Part shown: positions 33,561 through 46,803 of the stretch, one piece after another | Layout of the letters: each line of letters opens with the position of its first letter | Position numbering within the stretch: position 1 is the first letter of the stretch | Source: Serinus canaria | Lineage: Eukaryota > Chordata > Aves > Passeriformes > Fringillidae | Length of the DNA stretch: 64,000 bases | Direction of reading: 5' to 3' | Assembly (NCBI RefSeq): GCF_022539315.1 | Contig: NC_066331.1 | Coordinates: 11,254,015 to 11,318,014 of the forward strand | Translations under genes and position numbers: made by a program | Notes under the pieces: generated by a model | What the model was told of the DNA's origin: nothing | The model's input: only the letters and a program-made list of their open reading frames with translations | Database searches by the model: none

Positions 33561-36500
33561 TTCAGGTAATAAGGGGGGCTCAGGCATGGGCTGGGAAAGG
33601 AGATAAAGCGTTAGTTTTGCACTCACTTCTCCAGTGGACCCCTTTAGCTATCCCAGACTCTTTTCTCCTGTCGTACAGGAAGCCTGTCTCTAATGGGGAT
33701 GCCTCACCTTTCCTTAAAGCCAACTGCTGAAAAGTCTAAAGCACCTTAGAAACGTAAGGAGCTTGCAATTTCCTGAGCAAGCTACCACCTCTGGCTGCAG
33801 AGAGAGGCCATCTCCCATTTATCACAACTCCCAGGCGTGGCCAGATGGCTTCACATCCCAGCTGTTTGGGTGCTGAGCTCCTCTGTCCCAGCCCGTGCCC
33901 AGAGCAGGTTTTTGAGCAGCCAGCCCTGTTGATGAGGAGGATGATGGCCATGGCTGTGCCCTGCCTGAGCTCGGAGGATCTGCTCTTGGCATGCCCAGGT
34001 GGCACACCCCTGTCTCAAGGCAGGTGCTGCCCTGCAGCTTCCTTAGGGAGGTGTCCTTACAGAGTAATCTCGGTGCTGCCACATCAGTGAATGGGGAAGT
34101 TACACATTAGGTTGTAACATTTCAGGCCCTATTAGGAACAAAAGTGCCTTTGTGAACATGCGGGTTACTGAATAACCTCCTCCATCCCCATAAAAAGCTG
34201 TAAGTAGGATTGAGCTTTTTTCTTCTTTTTTAAAAAAAATCTGGTTTATATGCAAGTCAGGATCTTGAGGCTCTGTTTTGTGTCTCCACAGCTTGCTTGC
34301 CTTGTTCTCAGCCTATCAGCTATCCTAGGAGCAGGGTTTTGGTAGGACTGAGCTCCAAAACAGCTTTTGGGTCCCAAGACAAAGGGGGCTGAGATTATGT
34401 TGCACAGGGCAGGAGCAAAAGTGCCCCTAAAACACCCAAGCCCACCCATCCTTGGGTGTGTTTAACCTGCTCCATGCTGCCTGGAGAATGGGAAAACAAG
34501 TCAGGGTTGGTTTTGGGTTTTCTCCAAACAAAAGCAGAACCGCCCTGAAGAGAGGGAAATGGAGAGGAAAGAGGAAAATAACAACACATGTACACATGCA
34601 GTCACGCTGCTGGCACGAGATATCCTAGCCAGCAACCCTGAGGTCAGAGCTTCTCCCAGCCCACAGTGGCTGGATGGGTTTGATGATCCGGGTGATACGA
34701 GGCACTGTGCAGCTGCTGACTGGGCCAGCAGCAGGGTGGGAAGGTGTACATAACCTCCCAGCCCACCCCTGCCCTCTGCCAACCCCAAGCACACCTCTGA
34801 TTAGGGACCTGCTGTGCCTATTTATCACGGGAACCTTTCCCAATCACTGTGAACCCACTGCAGAGGACCCTGAACTGCTGCAGCAGCAGAGTCTGGCCCT
34901 GTCCAGCAGCCCCTCACGGGGCACAGCTGCTCCTTCTCCTGCTGCTTTCCCATCTGCTGTCTCCTCCAGGCCACCTCCTGCCATGTTCTTCCTCTCTGTA
35001 GTAACCATGGTTTTTAGGGATTAGCTGTAGCAGAGACACCCATGTGCAGCAAGGGCTGGTGCCCTCCACCCCTCCATGGGCTTCTGCTGGTTCTCTGCAG
35101 CCCTTCCTCACACAGACCCAGCCAGTGCCTGAAAACTGACTGACATGGGGAGCCCTGGCACTGCCAGGAGTGACCTGAGCTTGAATCCTGTCTCCCTGAA
35201 AGAGCTGGTTGGAGGACCAAAGTGACACAGCTCCTGCTCCTGTGCTGAACTGAGCTGTTATCAGGTTCTCCAAACAAGCCTTGTTTTCACACAGAGCCAG
35301 ATGGGTCCTCTCTCCCTTCTGCCAAGCTCCTGGAAACCTCCCCTGCACAGAGCCCTGGGAACTCCAAAGGAACAGCCCTGTGCTTTTTGACCCTTGTTTC
35401 CTCTTGTGAGCTGGAGAGAGGGGTTCTCTCACAAGCAGACTTCTCAGGCCTCTCCCCTGAAGGAGCACTGACGTTTCTGTAACTCTAATTGTGTTCCTGC
35501 CAGTTCCCACTGTCTGCACTGGGGCTGGGCTGGCTCATGCTAAGCTGCTCAGGCTGTGAGACTCAGGAAGGACCCACAGGCACATCTGCCATCAAACAGC
35601 CACCCAAAATCACAGCAGAGGCAGCAGCAAAGCCAGCCCAAGAGCTCCCATCTCACAATTGCCAAAGCAGCACCCTCACCACTGGATAATGTGCTCGAAG
35701 CACATCTATAAATCACCTTGGGCCTCGTGCAAACCCAATTAGAATACACTGGCAAGTTATTCAAGGAGGCTGGCAGACACATTCTTTACCTCAGGTGTCA
35801 GCCACAGGAGAGTGTTACAGGGCTTGCATTACAGGCAGCACTTTGTGACTTTGAGTTATATTGCACTTAGCCTGTAAGTGAAACAATAATAGCTTGGTCT
35901 GTGGAGATAACACCCCAGATCAACTCCCTCCAATAAATTAGTGAAACATTCCACTCCCCAGCCCTGCAGTCTCACACCTCTAAATATCAACACAAACTTC
36001 AAGGGTTTGATAGAAAAAATGGTGTTAAGTCTCATGGTGTTTGAGGAATTTCCCAATATGCACTAAATTAACTTTCTGGCTGCACTAACCATAGTGGTTG
36101 AAACCAGCCCCATCTGAGACAGATGCAGGGTGAGAGATACAAGCAGCTGTTTTGCACATGAAATCAGATTGAGATTAACACTTAGCCTTGGAGTTCTCAC
36201 TCTGGGGGTAAAATACAGCTTCACGGACCCCTCTGTTTAAAAATAGCTCCAGTTTCTTCAGTGGACTACAATGGACAAGCTGTGAAAAGTAAAAAATATA
36301 AAAATCTCCCTTCAAAAGAAAACCATTGACATACATTCATCTTCTTTGATTCCTCTGTCTTGGCATTTTAAAGATTAGGCTATGGAAATCTACTTCCTCA
36401 GATTCAACTGGAGAAAACCACTCACGGCTGCAGGAGGACCAAGGCAGCACAAAACATGACAGAAGGATAAGGATAAAACAAGGATAAAGGTGAAGTTTTG

Positions 36501-37578
36501 TACAAGGAAGTCTCTTGGTGAAGAAAAGAAATGGGAGAAAGGGAAGTTTTCATGGATAGAAGCTGGTGTAGATTTGTGCACAGGGGACATGGACTATGCT
36601 TGTTTCCCATTTATTGGTATTTACATAAAATTGAAATTCTGGAGGAGAGAAGAAACAGCTCAGGTGCTGACCAGAGGGGATAAAATGGATCAGAATTCCC
36701 TGGAAGCTGGTCTCTTTTGCCCCTTCCCTGGTCAGAGGTGAGCCTGAGCATTCCAGCAGCCAGCCCACGCCTCCCCTGGCCCGCAGCACATCCCCGAGGA
36801 ATCAGCTCATTTAGGCCACTCGGCACACAACACGAGTTTGTTTTCTGAAAGGCAAAGCAAGCTGTCCATAAGGATTTCTCACGCTTCATGTGCCAGCCCT
36901 GGCCAGGGAAATACAACATTAACTACATCAAAAGAAATTGTTGAATGAATAAATTATAAAAGCATTCAGGGTACCTGTCTGGGGTATTATTTCACATGCC
37001 GGTGCCGAGGAGGTTAAAGGAGCATGTTTTGCTGCTATTGCATTCCCAGCACTGTTTGCAAGGACCAGCATTGATGTGAAAGTGAGACTATGGACATGAG
37101 CTCTGTGCTAGCACAGCAGGACCGGGCACAGAATTTGCCAGTGTCACCTCTGCTCAGGCATTTCCCTCCAGAGAAAGGCAGCGGCCAGCTCAGGATGAAC
37201 ATCTGGCTTAGCCAGCATCCATGTCCCAGAGACTGCTCTGGCCCAGCGTCACTGGTACAGGAGCACCCGTGGATCAGCCCACACCTGAGGATTTCCAGAA
37301 GCTTTGTGAACATTGTGCAGCCAAGCCTCAGATCCCTTGTGTGGACAGGCTGAGCATTATCCATCGCGGTTTCTTAGCTGTGGGAAGAGAGGGAGACAGT
37401 CCTTCAGTGCTTTACCTAATATCTCACAGAAACCCGACAAGAGAATTAGGATTGTCACCCAGATCTTTGGTTTACCAGCCTTTTTATATGCAATTTATTC
37501 TTGATCCAAACCCTGCAGTCCACCTCAGGGTTTGCTTGCAGGAAGATTTCTAACCAAGCAGAGTTTACACAGTTGCAT

Positions 37579-37637
37579 TTTTTTCTAAGAAGAAAGAAAA
37601 AGAAAAAAGAAAAAAAAAGAAAAAATGAAAGAATAAA
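37579..37637. repeat. A/G-rich low-complexity tract (GAAA)n-like
   Basis: A T6 run and CTAAG precede about 50 bp of A with single G interruptions (AAGAAAGAAAAAGAAAAAAG). It is a degraded purine microsatellite. It opens a Lys/Glu-rich frame on the + strand and a Phe-rich frame on the - strand, both artefacts. Confidence 0.88.
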
Positions 37638-40600
37638 GGAGCCAACTACCATTTCAACTGGCAATAAAACACAAAGTTTGTGTTTGGGCTAAGAACAGTC
37701 ATTGAGAAACTGATAAATCACAGCTTCCTAAATGACACAGGGAGGAGCACCCAAAAGTCTAACTGCTAATCCGAATTATCTCCTTTGCTGATCCCCAGTT
37801 TCATTCATGGAGCAGTGGGGTGAACACATGACCCCATAAAGCTACAGGACCACAGCTACTCCCAGCAGTGGGACCAGGGTCTCACCTGAGGTTGCTTAGT
37901 GGGTGAATGTTCCCTTTGGCATGATGGACCTCCCTAGGCAACTGTAAATTATTACAAAACTGTATTAATTTTGGCCTTTTACCCAGAGAAATAAAAGCTT
38001 GTTTGGGACTAAAGCCTACCCACATGTAGAAAGGCCCCAAAATTCAGTGTGAGGGGGGGGGGTGGTGCAGGGAAGGCAGCTCAGAGTCAGAGGCAAAAAT
38101 GGGGATCTGCTGCTGCCTGGCAGCAAATTCAGAGCCCTCATGAGAAAATATTTAAATTTGGTCCGTGCTGTGGAAGCACAGCCCTGGCTGGGCCCAGCTC
38201 CCCAGGCAGGGCAGTCCATCACGTGTGCCCACAGCTGGCCCCTCTGGGCCATGGTCAGTCCTCCGTGCTGGTTACCAGCCCTGAGTGAGTGCCCCAGCTC
38301 CCCTTGCCAGCCGAGGCTGGTTCCAAGGTATAGCATCCCAGCTACCTCCCAGAGGTGTTATTTGCCATCTGGAGCTGGGCAAGCCTTCCCAAAGAATGTA
38401 TTATCCATCAAAAAGTACACTTTTCTGCAAACTCAGATTGTTTATATTTGAAATAAATCTTGCTTGGGGCAAAAAAAAACCCATAAAATAAAATAATTGG
38501 TGTTTGTAAAACAAAATACTTCATTTTTCTTTTGAAATGGTGCCCTTGTTTTTGAAGTGAGAACAATCTTTATTTATAGAAAGAATTTGAAAGAATGGAA
38601 AATTTAAACCCAGCAGAATATTTACTGGGTTACTCACAATCATATGGTCAAATGAAAAAATAAAAACCAAACAGATCAAACTCATTGCAATAATTTCCCT
38701 CTTTCCACACCCAAAAAATTTACACCAACCCAATTCTGCTTTAGCAAGTCCCACTAAAAGCAAATCCCAGATTAGGGGCACAGACAGTGGTGCAATAGGA
38801 GAGAAATAATTGTGCCTGTTCCATTCTCCCTGGAACTCTGTGGTGCACAGCACATTTGACCCTAAGGTTTAGGGGACCCAGGATTTCACCCTGAGCTGAT
38901 TTGCACAAAGGCTGCACGAGGGGATGACCTTCACTCCACAAGCCTTTCTGGCCCCTAAATGCTGGTGTTGGTCTCCCTTTGCCTGCTTTTCCACCCCCCA
39001 GACCAGCAGTGTAAGGACCTGCAGAGGTGCTGGGAGCACTGTGGCTGCTGCCCAAGCCCAGCCTCTCCACGGCCCAGGGCACTGCACAGGGGATGCTCCA
39101 GGACAGGGAGTGAGAGCGCCACAGCACAGTCTAAGGCTTTCTTCTTCTTTAAATGTGTTACAAAATGAAATCATTTTGACTCCAGGCTGTTTACAGCTGT
39201 CACATCTGAAATGGATTTTGGCGTTTTGGTGTCAGAAGGCTGGGTCTGCAAAAAGAGACATAACATGCAAACCCCCATGATAAGGAGACAACTCATTTTT
39301 AAGTTGAGCCGTAGTGTCTCTGGTGGTGTGATATTAATTTAATTCTCCTGCTGCCATGCTTAGACAGAAACACTCCCTACCTACCTTGTGATCACAGAAA
39401 AAAGGGTAGTAACCACATAACAAGGATCCCCAGGAAAAAAAATCTGGGCTTTTAAAGGGACTGTGCTTCTGAGTATTTACATTTCAATGGATGGAAAATA
39501 GTTTCTCAAGTATGCCTTGCCGAAACATCCTTTTCTTTCTGTTTGATTAATCATTTCATGCTTAGAGTGTTTTAAAATACTGCTACTTCTAGAGAGCAAT
39601 GTGCATTTCCTCAGAGAAATGACAAACCTTAAGGTTCTGCTTCACTCTTTTCCTCTTTTAGCTATTTCAGCTCCTGAATCAGTGATACACAGCACAGATT
39701 TTCTGGCTGTGTAAGGAGAGCTGATGGATTTGAAAGGCTAAAGCAATGTTGCAGGTTTCTCTGCTTCAAGTAGGGCTGAAAAATTACAAAAGCCAATCTA
39801 ATAAAAAGGCATTTCTTTCCGAGTGCTCAATGTGATTAAAACCCAGCCAATTAAAGCTGGGGTTCAATATAAAACCTGAATGTTTCCAAATGTACAAAAC
39901 ACTTGACACCAGCCTGACATCTGCCCTTTCCCTCTAGCTCTCCATATGGAAAAGAAATCTACTTGCCATCTCTGAGCTGCTCTGCAGCAAAGGAGTCTGG
40001 ATGAGCTAAACTAGATTTGCCTTTAGCATAGGTCCTAAACACAGATTTGTTTCACTCCTCCACATTTCCTAAAGCTGCTTTATATCACATAAAAGTGCTC
40101 TGCTGGCTCAAACTCTCTTGCCCTGGACAATCATTGGGCTGACAGTGGGAGCAGGAGATGCTGTTCAGAGAAAGCCCACGAGCCCGACCACTCCGGCATG
40201 ACTTCTAAAAATTCCCTTTTGAATCTGCTGATTTGCCACCTTCATCACCTTGCCAACCTCTCCGGTACTGCATTTCAGCATTCTCATCTCCAGACTGAAC
40301 TCATAGCCACAGGAAGCAAGTTCTCCATCCCCGTTTTACTACAGCACCTTCTCCAGGTACACCATGGTCTTCACAGGATTAATTTTACCTCATTGTGGAA
40401 CTGGTTTTCAAAGATGAGTGGTCAAAGTGCAATTTGGCCCCGTGTGCTGCCAAGGGGACACAAGGACTGTGCTGGCACACCCCCGGGGCTGGGCGAGGAG
40501 CTCAGGGGACAGCTGCTGCAATATGCTGCCAACACAACTCCACTGCAGCCCAGCACTGTCTGCATAATGAGGCTGCTTTGCGGTATTTGTCATCCAGGTA

Positions 40601-41840
40601 AGCTCTAAAGGACTGCTTCTCACAGAGCAGCTCCATCCTGCTCTCAGGGAAACCTCCTCTGTTCAGCATCTGCACGGCAGGTTAATCAATACCACAGTGT
40701 CATTTCCTCCCCTTGCTGGTTTGAGCAAATGTCAGAGGGCAACAACGCTGCAGCAGAAACCTGCTGAAAAGGGAAACAGCAAGGACCAATAACATCTGAA
40801 ATGGTTCTGCATCCCCCATCCAAATTCTTCTAGGTTTTCTTCATATTCATGGTTACTTTGAAGAAAAGCTCTGATTTAGTATCACTGCCCAGTCCCTTGA
40901 AGTACTGAATGTCAGCAAGTGGCTGTGGAAACATTAAACATAGAAACTTTTCAAAAATCTACTTTTTTGGCACCCCAAACTATCTTACAGCCTCCCCCTT
41001 GTCTTGAGTTATACAAAAAATGGAACACAGGAGTGGATTTGATTTAAAGTTTGGTAGAAAGATTCACAGGTCCACCGGGTATTTCCTTTAAAAAACCAAG
41101 ACAAGTACAAAACCCCTGCTAACAATGACAAAATCCCCTAACCTAATACTTCAGTAGCATTTAAAAAAGACAGAGTGAAAGTGTTTGTTAGCCATAATTC
41201 TCAGGTCACCATGAAATTTATATTGGAAATACCTGAACAATCCTTCCTCCTCTGTCCTGCACCTCAGTGAAAATTTTATTATCAATTATAATGCATAACA
41301 GGCTTTAATGTGTCCAGGAAATTCACTGTATTTATCAGAAACATGAATTCTACCCAATAAGGGCACAGTGTGATAATTTTTTGGCAGTAAAAAGGTGATT
41401 GAGCAGAGTTGTCATCAAAATTATATTTTTCCCTGAGCTATTTTAGGATTAAGGTATTTGAGTGGAAATCAGTGCCCCAAACCAGGCCAATCCTCACACT
41501 GCAGGAGCGAGCAGGCACAGCCCCAGCACCCAGCTCTCCCCACAGCTGACCCCACACAAGCCTCCACCCTCTGGCAGTTATGGGAGTGCTGTTACATAAG
41601 AAAGGCTCTTTTACTCACAGTTTGGAAGCAAAAATGCAAACAGCCAATTTGAGTCACTCAGCTCCACTCCCAAGAGGAGCCCTGGACTGGAGCAACCCCT
41701 GTCAAGGACCAAAACCCACCAGCATCACCTGAAAGGTTTTAATGAGGATTTCAGCAGCAGAGGAGCAGTGAGTGAGAGGCAACTGATTAATGATCAGAGA
41801 AGGAAGGCTCCACAGTGACCTGCTGGCCCTGAAGCAGGAG

Positions 41841-42110
41841 GAATCATTGAATGGCTCTGGAAGGGACCTTGGCAGCATTTTGTCCTGCTCTCTTCCATGG
41901 GGAGGGACTCCTTCCACCAGACCAACCTGCCCAAGCCCCATCCAGGGCACTGCCAGGGATCCAGGGACAGCCCCAGCTGCTCTGGGCACCTGTGCCAGGA
42001 CCTGCCCACCCTCACAGGGAAGAATTTTTATAACATCCAATCTAAACCTGCTTTCAGTCAGTGTGAATCCATTGCCCCTCATCCTGTCACTACATGGCCC
42101 TGTAAAAAAC
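41841..42110 (-). mobile_element. CR1 LINE fragment (antisense)
   Basis: Reads GAATCATTGAATGGCTCTGG, AAGGGACCTTGGCAGCATTT, CACTGCCAGGGATCCAGGGA, GCTGCTCTGGGCACCTGTGC, CCCTCACAGGGAAGAATTTT and GCCCCTCATCCTGTCACTAC, i.e. the CR1 3' region in reverse from its tail to the AGTGACAGGA block. The CACCTGTGCC junction places it with the subfamily at 4325 and 24585. Sequence just to the left (41790-41840) may hold a further diverged CR1 scrap, but I cannot delimit it. Confidence 0.92.
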
Positions 42111-43599
42111 CAGGAGTTTGGTCCATCCCAGCTATGGAAAAGCAAAGACAAATGGGTGGAACAAGATCTTCCTCAAGGAACAATTTCACACCTATTTGCC
42201 ATCTCGTGACTGCTGTCACAGGCTGTGGATGGGCCACATTCTGAGGAGGGCCCAGGGGTGGATGCTGCCCTGACCTAAGAGGAGCAAGGCCTCTAGGCAG
42301 GTTCCAATTAGCCAGAATCAGTCAGCTGTGGCCAGGCTTTGCCTTCCTTTAAGCACCGAGCAATGTGAAAGCAGCAGCGCTTTTCTCCACGGTGCCCACT
42401 CAACCCTTTGTGGCCTTACCCCCTTCCCCAGGGAGCCTCCTCCAGTTTTGTTTCTCCCCTTCCTGAGCCATGCCAATTATTAAAGTCTCTGAGCAGCCCC
42501 ATTATCATCCTGGGCAATTCTTAACTCATTAGACTTTAAAGTTGCTGGACTGCAGAAAAACCACCCAAACCAAGCAAATGTTTCAGCCCGATGAAAGGAT
42601 GTTAATGTTTCACCCCAGGACAATGACTGAGTCTGTAGGACAGTTATTATGGATATTTCCATGGGTTTAGTGTTACTTTTTTCCTGACTTGAGGTCCTTT
42701 GCGTGGCATCTAATTAAAAATAGAGGAGTTTAATCTGCAGCCAACCTCAGAGGTTGATTTGAATTCTCCCACTGTGAACTTTCAAACATGGAAGCAAGCC
42801 TGTTTGCACCACTGGGATCCAATATCCTGCCTTTGCAATGGACTTTTTACATTTTGGCAGGCTGCACGCCCAGGATTGTGCCAGACTGCAGCATTAATAA
42901 TTCACTACCTGATCTGATCTTTCAGCAGGAAACACAAGTAAAGATGACGTTAAGTGCTGCTTGGCTTCCCCTCCTCTGCCTTTCTCCTGTTGTGTTTTCA
43001 GATTGTGCTTAATCTGATGGGAATTTAGTATTAAATTAACACAAAAAGTCACATTTAGGAGGTCAAAACTACATCTACAGCTGAAGAGAGAAACTGGATT
43101 TCCTGCTGAGTTTACCTTTAACACCAACATTTTAATTTTTGTTTGGATCTCTGTTTAAGAAAGAGATTTGAAATGTGCTTAGATTAGGATGCAGGAGAGC
43201 ATAGCAGAAATTTTAGATTCCTAATGAGCAGTGCATTAACACTTTTCTCCTGGTTGCCTGAAGAAACAGCTTACCTGTGGAGATGAGAGGACATTTTCCT
43301 TCTTGAGGGGAAGACCTCCATTTTCTAGCAAGATTTGGAAGTTTTTTCTCAGCTTTGCAACAGAAGGAAAACCTCCTCTATGAGTAAACTCCAAAACACG
43401 TTTATATGGTTGAAAATGGTGTGAGCCATTTCTGCAGTGCCAGGAAACAGCCACGACACACACCTGGCCCTGGGGCTTGTGGTCTCCCAAAGCTTTCTCC
43501 TGTGACAAAGCTGCTGCCTCAGAGTCTGCAATGCCCAAAGTGACCTAAAAGCTTTAGCAAGCTACAAGGGTTCTCCTTCTCAGAAGGTGGATTTTGCTT

Positions 43600-43702
43600 T
43601 AAAAAACAAAAAAAAAAAAAACACAAGCAAAACAAACCAAAACAAACAAAGCAAACAAAACAAACAAAACTAACAAAACTAACAAAACAAATGAAACAAG
43701 CA
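43600..43702. repeat. A-rich / (AAAC)n microsatellite
   Basis: A long A-run with one C (43601-43620) grades into AAACAAAC and AACTAACA units up to about 43700, with interruptions (GCAAAC, TGAAAC). It is a decayed poly(A)-derived AAAC array; I see no retroelement body immediately 5' of it. Confidence 0.92.
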
Positions 43703-44860
43703 ACCCCCCTAGAAAACTGAAGAAGATAACCTCAATTTTGATGAAACTGTTTCATTCGGAGTGTTTTGTAGAACATGCAGTTTTTCATGTAGCCCTGTGT
43801 ACTTTCTATTTGATGCCTTAATTGTTGCTATTAGAAAAGCTATTAGAAGGAAGGGAAAATACTTTGCTTTCTTTTCTAACATAGACTGTGCTAATGTTTA
43901 GCATTCATCCACTGTTCTGGTACTGTTATCACATTAACACTTAGAGATCCCAAGCAAGGTCAATGCCTTTGTCTGTCAGCCTTTGTACAGTCAAGAGACA
44001 GTCCTTGCCCCAAAGACCTTAAAATATAAATAGATAAGACAGACAACGGGAGAAAGAAAGGGAACATTTCTATCATCGTCACAGATAGGAAACAGGGAGA
44101 TAAAATGGTTTGCTGGAGGTCAGTGACACAGAGATGGGGAAAAAACACTCTCAAGTCTCTGTCAAGTGTCTTTAACCGTGAAGCTCCAAAAAAAGCCTGT
44201 ATTTCCTCCAGCATTTCATTTAGGTCCCTGCAGGATGCCCAGAAAAGGAGGCTGTAAGGAATCAGTGCAGACATTCAGAGAGGCTTACTTTCCAAGAGGA
44301 ACCTCTGAAAGGGATATGGCAGAAACAGCAGAAGTTTCACCAGAGCTGAGTCCCAGAGCAGAGACCCAAACTGGCAAGTCTGGACTCCACTACTCAGAAC
44401 ACAAGTTGAGAAAAGCAGCCCCAGAGCTGGTCCTCAGTGTTCAAATTAACAGAAAAATAGGAAGTGGTGGTCAAGATGTCACTCTCCAAGAAAGAAGAGC
44501 AAGAAAAATGTAGGGCAGAATGAGATGAGGCAAGAGTTTAAATTGATCTGCCTTGGGTGTGCCAATGATAGCACAAGGATAGCCAGGTTTAGTTCCACAT
44601 TCCCAATAAAGACTGACACATTAAAAAGACAGTGGGACCTATTTTGGGCAGAATTGAAAAAAGTGAAGGACCAAGTTCATGGCTACCCTTTGCACTGCTA
44701 TACAAAGTCAGAGAAAAAAAAAAAAACAAAGGGAGAAAAAAACCCACCAGGCTTTATGGTACAAGAATTCTGTAGAAGGATTTGCACTTCAGCTCCATTC
44801 AGTGACTGGTGCCTGCCTTGTCATGTGAGATTTCCCATCCTTTATTCATTTTTCTCCTTG

Positions 44861-44988
44861 TGTCACGATGTCAGAGAAAGGGCTCTCCCCTTTCTCCCTC
44901 ACAACCTTTATGTCCCTGAGAATCTGGGGGCAGCTGGCTCTGTGATTAGCTGTGCACAGGGTGGTGGCTCTTATCCCTGTCCGTGACA
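44861..44988. repeat. 128-bp segment with perfect 7-bp terminal inverted repeats
   Basis: Begins TGTCACG and ends CGTGACA, exact reverse complements; inside them ATGTCAGAGA and TATCCCTGTC continue as a weaker match. TG...CA ends flanked by such inversions recall solo-LTR or MITE termini, and some passerine LTRs begin TGTCACG. I cannot find a clear target-site duplication (left flank TCTCCTTG, right flank TGCCGAGC), and 128 bp is short for an LTR, so chance or a degraded remnant is equally possible. No viral gene is present. Confidence 0.3.
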
Positions 44989-46639
44989 TGCCGAGCAGGT
45001 AATGTTAGAAGCCTTATGTTGAAACAGAGTTTAAGAGTCTGTTTAGTTAACCTAGGTTAAGTTCTGCAGTTTCTCTCTGCTTTCTCTGCCTTCCTCCAAA
45101 CATAACTGGTAAAGGGAATTTGCATTTTTGGGGTTTTTTGTCTTCAGTTGTTGGTGTTAGACCACAGCAGGGACATCTATAGTGACACATAAACTAAGCA
45201 GCAGTGCAGAAAAAAACAAGTCACATCTGTTTCACCAAAATCTTTCAGTACAGGGTTTGTGCTCAGCCTTGTTGCAAGACTCTGTGCTGGCACTGGGAAC
45301 AGAGATTCGTTTTAGCATTAGTGCAAGAGAGTGTCCTGCTCCACACAGCTGCACCAAGAGCTGGTCCCAGCTTGGCTCTGGAGTTTTCCCTGGCTACAAC
45401 AAGCAGTGCTGGGCTTTGTCTCGGCCTGGATGAGTGAAGGGGTCAGGCCAGGCCTGTGTCAGGCTGTACCTGCTGGACCACGGCGGCTCCATGGATGTAA
45501 CTCTGCCAGTTATTCAGCCCCAGTGAGCTTGTGCTCGGCTTTACAGGGACACTGCAGAGCCACTGGCATCCTCTGCTTCCCAGACCCTTCCCAACAAGCA
45601 CAGGACTGAACACAAGAAAGTCCGAGAAATGAGAGGGTTTAGAGAAATAAGCACAGCAGCAAAATGAGAAACCCTGCCTGCCTCACTTCGTCCATTCCTA
45701 ATGCAACTCTTGGAATATTTCCTTGTCTTTTCCCTCTCCTTCCTCACACCTATTATTCTCCCCTCCACACTTCCCACAAACAGTAATGTCTTCCAACCCC
45801 TCCTCTAATTTTCTCCACAAACACATGGAGCCTGCTGATCAGGACAGGGAGCAGAGGTCCTTCCTAATGGCAATGGTCAGGAAGATGGTTCACATTGCAA
45901 GAGCAGCACTCGCAGGGACACCCTGGCCCCTGTCCTGCCTGCAGACCCACACCTGTCCTTTGTCACAGCTGGGCTGCCAGGATCTGGAATCTAATCCCAG
46001 GAGGACTGGGAGGGAGGTTATTCTATCTGTTTTCTCTTCAGAGAAAGGCAAACAGGATGGGCATTCATCGATCTTGAGAAAGAAATATTAGCCAAGTCAA
46101 ACACACAGTGGGCTCTGGAGAAAAAGGATGCCCAGGATGTTATGCCTGGATTCACCTTGGTACCTCCTCTTAAAATAAGGACAGACTTGGAGAAGAAATA
46201 GAGAGATGCAAGCACAGCATGAAGAAAATTTTCAAGAAACATTGGCCATGTCTGTTCTATTTCAATGCAGACTCCCCACAAGAGAAAGGGAGTTGGGACT
46301 TATTGCTGGCAGCCACCACCATTAGCCCCAGGAACTTATCACCACCAGTCCTGATGTCCACTCAGCCTGAGTCCCACCTTCACCAGCACTGCCTGGACCA
46401 ACTCAGCCATTCACCACAACACACTTGCAAGGCCCACTGCAAAAGGTTTTCCTCTTATTTACTCTGCGGTTGTGCCTCTGGGAAGATGGAGACAGACTGG
46501 AGGAAGAGCCCACACATCTCCAGGTGCAGCCAGACATGGATCTGGGGTAGCCAAGACAAAGACACCTTGGCAGGAGAGAGGAGCAGTGGGACAGTGACCT
46601 GTCCCCACATCACTCATGATTTTGTGTAGGAGGGATGTA

Positions 46640-46803
46640 AGGACTTGGCACAGGCTCCCCAGAGGAGCTGTGGCTGTCCCAGTCCTGGTTCAAGGCCAGG
46701 TTGTCTGGGGCTTGGAGAACACAGGGCAATGGAAGGTGTCCCTGCCATGGCAGGGGTGGAATGAGGCGTCCTTTCCAAGCCAGGCCTTTCTATGATTCCA
46801 TGA
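46640..46803 (+). mobile_element. CR1 LINE 3' fragment, diverged
   Basis: GGACTTGGCACAGGCTCCCC, GAGGAGCTGTGGCTGTCCCA, GTTCAAGGCCAGGTTGTCTG, GGAAGGTGTCCCTGCCATGG and CTTTCTATGATTCCATGA follow the CR1 3' order with many substitutions. It appears to be an older insertion than the copies at 30676 and 51531. The 5' limit is uncertain. Confidence 0.88.

Larger units (their letters stand above)
33004..41840. other. 8.8 kb of unique sequence, no gene recognised
   Basis: The longest stretch without a recognised CR1. It contains a G10 run (38053-38062), a purine tract (37579-37637) and a homeodomain-type inverted motif pair (33501-33521), each listed or discussed separately. The longest frame is 201 codons (- strand, 34914-35519), Ser/Arg/Gly-rich and without a domain. 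A good donor-like CAG|GTAAGC occurs at 40592-40600 at the end of a 136-codon frame, but I see no acceptor that frames an exon, so I do not call one. Confidence 0.5.
42111..46639. other. 4.5 kb of unique sequence, no gene recognised
   Basis: Contains the AAAC-type microsatellite (43600-43702) and the small inverted-terminal segment at 44861-44988, both listed separately, and an A-rich patch at 44713-44740. The 153-codon + strand frame (44525-44986) runs through that A-rich patch (Lys run) and shows no recognisable domain. Confidence 0.5.

Noticed and set aside
34680..34720. TGATGA followed by CTGA, considered as a C/D snoRNA
   Set aside because: The boxes are too close (about 40 nt) and no terminal stem or C'/D' boxes are visible.
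34914..35519. 201-codon - strand frame
   Set aside because: Low-information Ser/Arg/Gly-rich text with no domain, overlapped by another - strand frame.
40198..40608. 136-codon frame ending at a good donor-like CAG|GTAAGC, considered as an exon
   Set aside because: Isolated donor matches are expected by chance at this length, and I found no acceptor or homology to define an exon.
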